Of a stretch of DNA of 64,000 nt, positions 61,717 to 64,000 are shown piece after piece. How positions within the stretch are numbered: position 1 is the first letter of the stretch; every line of letters begins with the position of its first letter. A program made the position numbers and the translations under genes. The stretch comes from Streptomyces purpureus (GTDB lineage: Bacteria > Actinomycetota > Actinomycetes > Streptomycetales > Streptomycetaceae), in contig NZ_BMQQ01000017.1 of the NCBI RefSeq assembly GCF_014648195.1, positions 63,392-127,391 on the forward strand, read 5' to 3'. A model generated the notes under the pieces. That model was not told the DNA's origin. It saw nothing but the letters and a program-made list of their open reading frames with translations, and did not search any database.

Positions 61717-62637
61717 GTGACGCGACGCCTGATGCTCCTCGACACCGCTTCCCTCTACTTCCGTGCCTATTTCGGGGTCCCGGACTCGGTCCGCGCGCCG
61801 GACGGCACTCCGGTCAACGCCGTGCGCGGGCTGCTGGACTTCATCGCCCGGCTCGTCCAGGACCACCACCCGGACGACCTGGTGGCTTGCATGGACGCCG
61901 ACTGGCGGCCGCACTGGCGGGTGGAGCTGATCCCGTCGTACAAGGCGCACCGGGTGGCGGTGGAGACCCCGGCGGGCCCGGACGTGGAGGAGATCCCCGA
62001 CACGCTCTCGCCGCAGGTGCCGGTGATCGAGGAGGTGCTCGACGCGCTGGGGATCGCCCGGGTGGGGGTCGCGGGGTACGAGGCGGACGACATCATCGGC
62101 ACGCTCACGGGGCTGGCGGCGGGCCCGGTCGACATCGTCACGGGCGACCGCGATCTGTACCAGCTGGTGGACGACGCACGCGGGGTGCGGGTGCTGTATC
62201 CGCTCAAGGGCGTCGGAACGCTCCAGGCGACGGACGAGGCGTGGCTGCGCGACAAGTACGGGGTCGACGGCCCGGGGTACGCGGATCTGGCGCTGCTGCG
62301 CGGCGACCCGAGCGACGGCCTGCCGGGGGTGCCGGGGATCGGCGAGAAGACGGCCGCGAAGCTGCTGGAGGCCTTCGGCGACCTGGCGGGGATCATGGCC
62401 GCGGTGGACGACCCGAAGGCGAAGCTGACGCCGTCCCAGCGCAAGCGGCTGGACGAGGCGCGGCCGTACGTGGCGGTGGCACCGAAGGTGGTACGGGTGG
62501 CGGCGGACGCGCCGCTGCCCGACTTCGACCCCGCGCTGCCGACGGCGCCGCGCGATCCGGCGGCGCTGGAGAAGCTGGCGCAGCGGTGGGGGCTGGGCGG
62601 GGCGGTGCAGCGGCTGCTGACGACGCTGGAGCGGTGA
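61717..62637 (+). CDS. 5'-3' exonuclease (PolA N-terminal domain-like)
   Basis: A 306-aa stand-alone flap-endonuclease-type protein. LMLLDTASLYFRAYFGV, CMDADWRPHWR, GYEADDIIGTLT and VTGDRDLYQLVDD supply the acidic metal-binding residues; the helix-hairpin-helix is GLPGVPGIGEKTAAKLLEAFG. It could process Okazaki fragments or repair flaps beside full-length DNA polymerase I. GTG 61717 is the likely start; an ATG 8 codons upstream in frame (61693) is possible. Confidence 0.92.
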   Translation: MTRRLMLLDTASLYFRAYFGVPDSVRAPDGTPVNAVRGLLDFIARLVQDHHPDDLVACMDADWRPHWRVELIPSYKAHRVAVETPAGPDVEEIPDTLSPQVPVIEEVLDALGIARVGVAGYEADDIIGTLTGLAAGPVDIVTGDRDLYQLVDDARGVRVLYPLKGVGTLQATDEAWLRDKYGVDGPGYADLALLRGDPSDGLPGVPGIGEKTAAKLLEAFGDLAGIMAAVDDPKAKLTPSQRKRLDEARPYVAVAPKVVRVAADAPLPDFDPALPTAPRDPAALEKLAQRWGLGGAVQRLLTTLER

Positions 62638-62732
62638 CGGTTGGCGGGGGCGGACGCGGGGGCGGGGCTCGCGCACTCCCCTGGGTGAATCCGGATGAAA
62701 GCGGTCGACCGTGAAACTCCCGGCGCGAAGTG

Positions 62733-62751
62733 TTAGCTTAGGCAAGCCTAA
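62733..62751 (+). promoter_or_regulatory. Iron box (DmdR1/IdeR-type operator)
   Basis: TTAGCTTAGGCAAGCCTAA matches the actinobacterial iron box TTAGGTTAGGCTAACCTAA at 16 of 19 positions and is itself near-palindromic. It lies 25 bp before the siderophore-interacting protein start. Confidence 0.85.
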
Positions 62752-62776
62752 GTGACCACAGTCAGGGGAGAGCGCC

Positions 62777-63622
62777 GTGGCAGATCAGCCGGCCCGTAAG
62801 GCACCGCAGGCCCGCGAGGCGCGCGTGGTGCGCACGGAGCGGATCACCCCGCACATGGTGCGGGTGGTCCTCGGGGGTGAGGGGCTGGCGACCTTCGGTG
62901 CCGGCGAGTTCACCGACCACTACGTCAAGCTGCTCTTCGCGGCGGAGGGGGTCAGCTACCCCGAGCCGTTCGACATGGAGCGGATCCGCACGGAGTTCCC
63001 CCGCGACCAGTGGCCCACCACCCGTACGTACACGGTGCGGGCCTGGGACGCCCTGCACCGCGAGCTGACCATCGACTTCGTCGTCCACGGCGACGAGGGC
63101 CTGGCCGGCCCCTGGGCCGCAAAGGCCCAGCCGGGCGACGTGATCCGCTTCCTCGGCCCCGGCGGCGGCTACACCCCCGACCCGCACGCCGACTGGCACC
63201 TCCTCGCGGGCGACGAGAGCGCGCTCCCCGCGATCGCGGTGGCGCTGGAACGCCTGCCGGAGGGCGCGCTGGTCCACGCCTTCGTGGAGGTGGCGGGCCC
63301 GGAGGAGGAGCAGAAACTCCGCACGGCCGCGGGCATCACCCCCACCTGGCTCCACCGCGGCGCCCGCCCGCCCGGCGAGGCCCTCCTCGCCGCGGTCCGC
63401 GCCCTGGGCTTCCCCCCGGGCGACGTCCACGCCTTCGTCCACGGCGAGGCCGGCGTGGTGAAGGACCTCCGCCGCCACCTCCGCCTGGAACGCGAGGTCC
63501 CGCGCGACCGCCTGTCGATCTCGGGCTACTGGCGCCTGGGCCAGACGGACGAGGCCTGGCGCGCGGTGAAGCGCGAATGGAACGACCAGGTGGAACGCGA
63601 ACAGGAGACGCCGAGCGCCTGA
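62777..63622 (+). CDS. Siderophore-interacting protein (ferric-siderophore reductase family)
   Basis: A 281-aa flavin reductase of the SIP/ViuB family. FAD-binding domain with RTYTVRAWD (the RxY[S/T] motif, about residues 76-84), then a NAD(P)H-binding domain (HLLAGDESALPAIAVALERLPEGA) and the family-typical C-terminal SISGYWRLGQTDEAWRAVKREW. It reduces Fe(III)-siderophores in the cytoplasm to release iron. GTG 62777. The iron box just upstream predicts derepression when iron is scarce. Confidence 0.95.
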   Translation: MADQPARKAPQAREARVVRTERITPHMVRVVLGGEGLATFGAGEFTDHYVKLLFAAEGVSYPEPFDMERIRTEFPRDQWPTTRTYTVRAWDALHRELTIDFVVHGDEGLAGPWAAKAQPGDVIRFLGPGGGYTPDPHADWHLLAGDESALPAIAVALERLPEGALVHAFVEVAGPEEEQKLRTAAGITPTWLHRGARPPGEALLAAVRALGFPPGDVHAFVHGEAGVVKDLRRHLRLEREVPRDRLSISGYWRLGQTDEAWRAVKREWNDQVEREQETPSA

Positions 63623-64000
63623 GGCGGCGGGCGGGGGCCGCTGGCGGGCGGCCGGGGTCGCCCCCGGACGAGGAGCCGCGTGCGGGCCGGGGCAGCTTCT
63701 GGGGCCGCCCCCAAATCCGAGGCGGCGAGCTTCTCCCGGACGGGAGCCGCGGCGGCGGCCGCTGCCCTGGGCCGGGGCCGGCTTCAGGCGCGGCCGACGC
63801 TTCTCCGCACGGGCCCCCGCGGTGCGTTGCCGCAGGCGGGCGACTGCCGATGGTCCGGGAGCCGCATCGCAGGCGTCCCGGACGGGAGCCGCGGCACGGC
63901 CGCTGCCCTGGGCCGGGGCCGGCTTCAGGCGCGGCGGCAGGCCGGAGGCAGCCCCCGCCCGAGGCGGCGAGCTCCCTCGGCCAAAGAGCCGCGTGAGGCC
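63623..64000. other. Non-coding right end with direct repeats
   Basis: 378 bp after the siderophore gene to the window edge. It contains no credible gene; open frames are low-complexity. A 60-bp direct repeat lies at 63734-63794 and 63876-63935 (listed separately), and GGCGGCGAGCT plus GAGCCGCGTG motifs recur at both ends of the stretch (63669-63730 and 63942-64000). Confidence 0.5.
63734..63935. repeat. 60-bp direct repeat, period 142 bp
   Basis: Units at 63734-63794 and 63876-63935 both begin TCCCGGACGGGAGCCGCGGC and end GGCTTCAGGCGCGGC; they differ mainly in a run of GGC/AC near position 20 and one indel. A partial third start (CCGGGAGCCGC) lies at 63855-63865. Confidence 0.75.

Noticed and set aside
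63010..63996. 328-codon plus-strand open frame at the right end
   Set aside because: It overlaps the siderophore-interacting protein in another frame and is Arg/Gly/Pro low-complexity.

Overview
The window is chromosomal DNA of a high-GC actinomycete, almost certainly a Streptomyces. The evidence is strong third-position GC bias, frequent GTG starts preceded by GGAG-type ribosome binding sites, many 4-base start/stop overlaps, long GC-rich terminator hairpins usually without a T-run, and typical streptomycete families: DUF1918, DUF1844, a DUF2510 protein, a monomeric isocitrate dehydrogenase, a mycosin-like protease and a SpoIIE-type phosphatase. I see no tRNA, rRNA, CRISPR array, prophage or insertion sequence. 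It reads as conserved core chromosome.

Layout. 1-3.1 kb: a Pro/Ala-rich protein cut by the left edge, cobalamin methyltransferase cobL and a GNAT acetyltransferase. 3.2-6.3 kb: a methionine ABC transporter operon (metN-metI-metQ, minus strand) preceded by a 28-codon open frame ending in clustered Cys and Met codons, a probable attenuator. 6.5-12.9 kb: small membrane proteins, a GNAT, a sigma-like protein, a secreted glycerophosphodiesterase with a PHO-box-like promoter, an acyltransferase, and a TetR/MFS operon with a perfect operator palindrome. 12.9-20.9 kb: the arginine cluster argC-J-B-D-R, then argG and argH, with ARG-box-like sites before argC and argG. 20.9-30.8 kb: isocitrate dehydrogenase, an RlmG-like methyltransferase, a histidine-phosphatase-fold protein lacking its catalytic histidines, a MocR regulator whose start codon overlaps that of a divergent EamA exporter, DUF1918, a secreted GHL10 protein, 3-hydroxyacyl-CoA dehydrogenase and a NUDIX hydrolase.

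30.8-42 kb: a TPR regulator, a membrane PP2C phosphatase, a repeat-filled intergenic region, pheST, an orphan histidine kinase, an rRNA methyltransferase of the SpoU family, and infC-rpmI-rplT. The infC leader carries an attenuator with a T-run, and infC appears to start at ATC. 42-48 kb: DUF1844, SseB, a mycosin-like protease coupled to a Pro-rich membrane protein, a PLP-dependent aldolase-like enzyme and a DUF2510 protein. 48-54.9 kb: a nitrogen-scavenging set around a glutamine-synthetase-like ligase (glnA4 type), with aldehyde dehydrogenase, short-chain dehydrogenase, FadR-type regulator, amine/amino-acid permease and gamma-glutamyl hydrolase. Together these suggest uptake, gamma-glutamylation, oxidation and release of an amine such as ethanolamine or a polyamine. 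55-64 kb: a LysR/TDT transporter pair, a cupin regulator coupled to a BtuF-like protein, a glycine-betaine-type ABC transporter (ATPase plus a permease/binding-protein fusion), a 5'-3' exonuclease, an iron-box-controlled siderophore-interacting flavoprotein, and a terminal non-coding stretch with a 60-bp direct repeat.

The best candidates for something under-described are the Cys/Met leader ahead of metNIQ, the infC leader and start codon, the overlapping MocR/EamA start codons, the histidine-phosphatase pseudoenzyme and a 34-bp repeat that sits inside coding sequence in argR and in a membrane protein.
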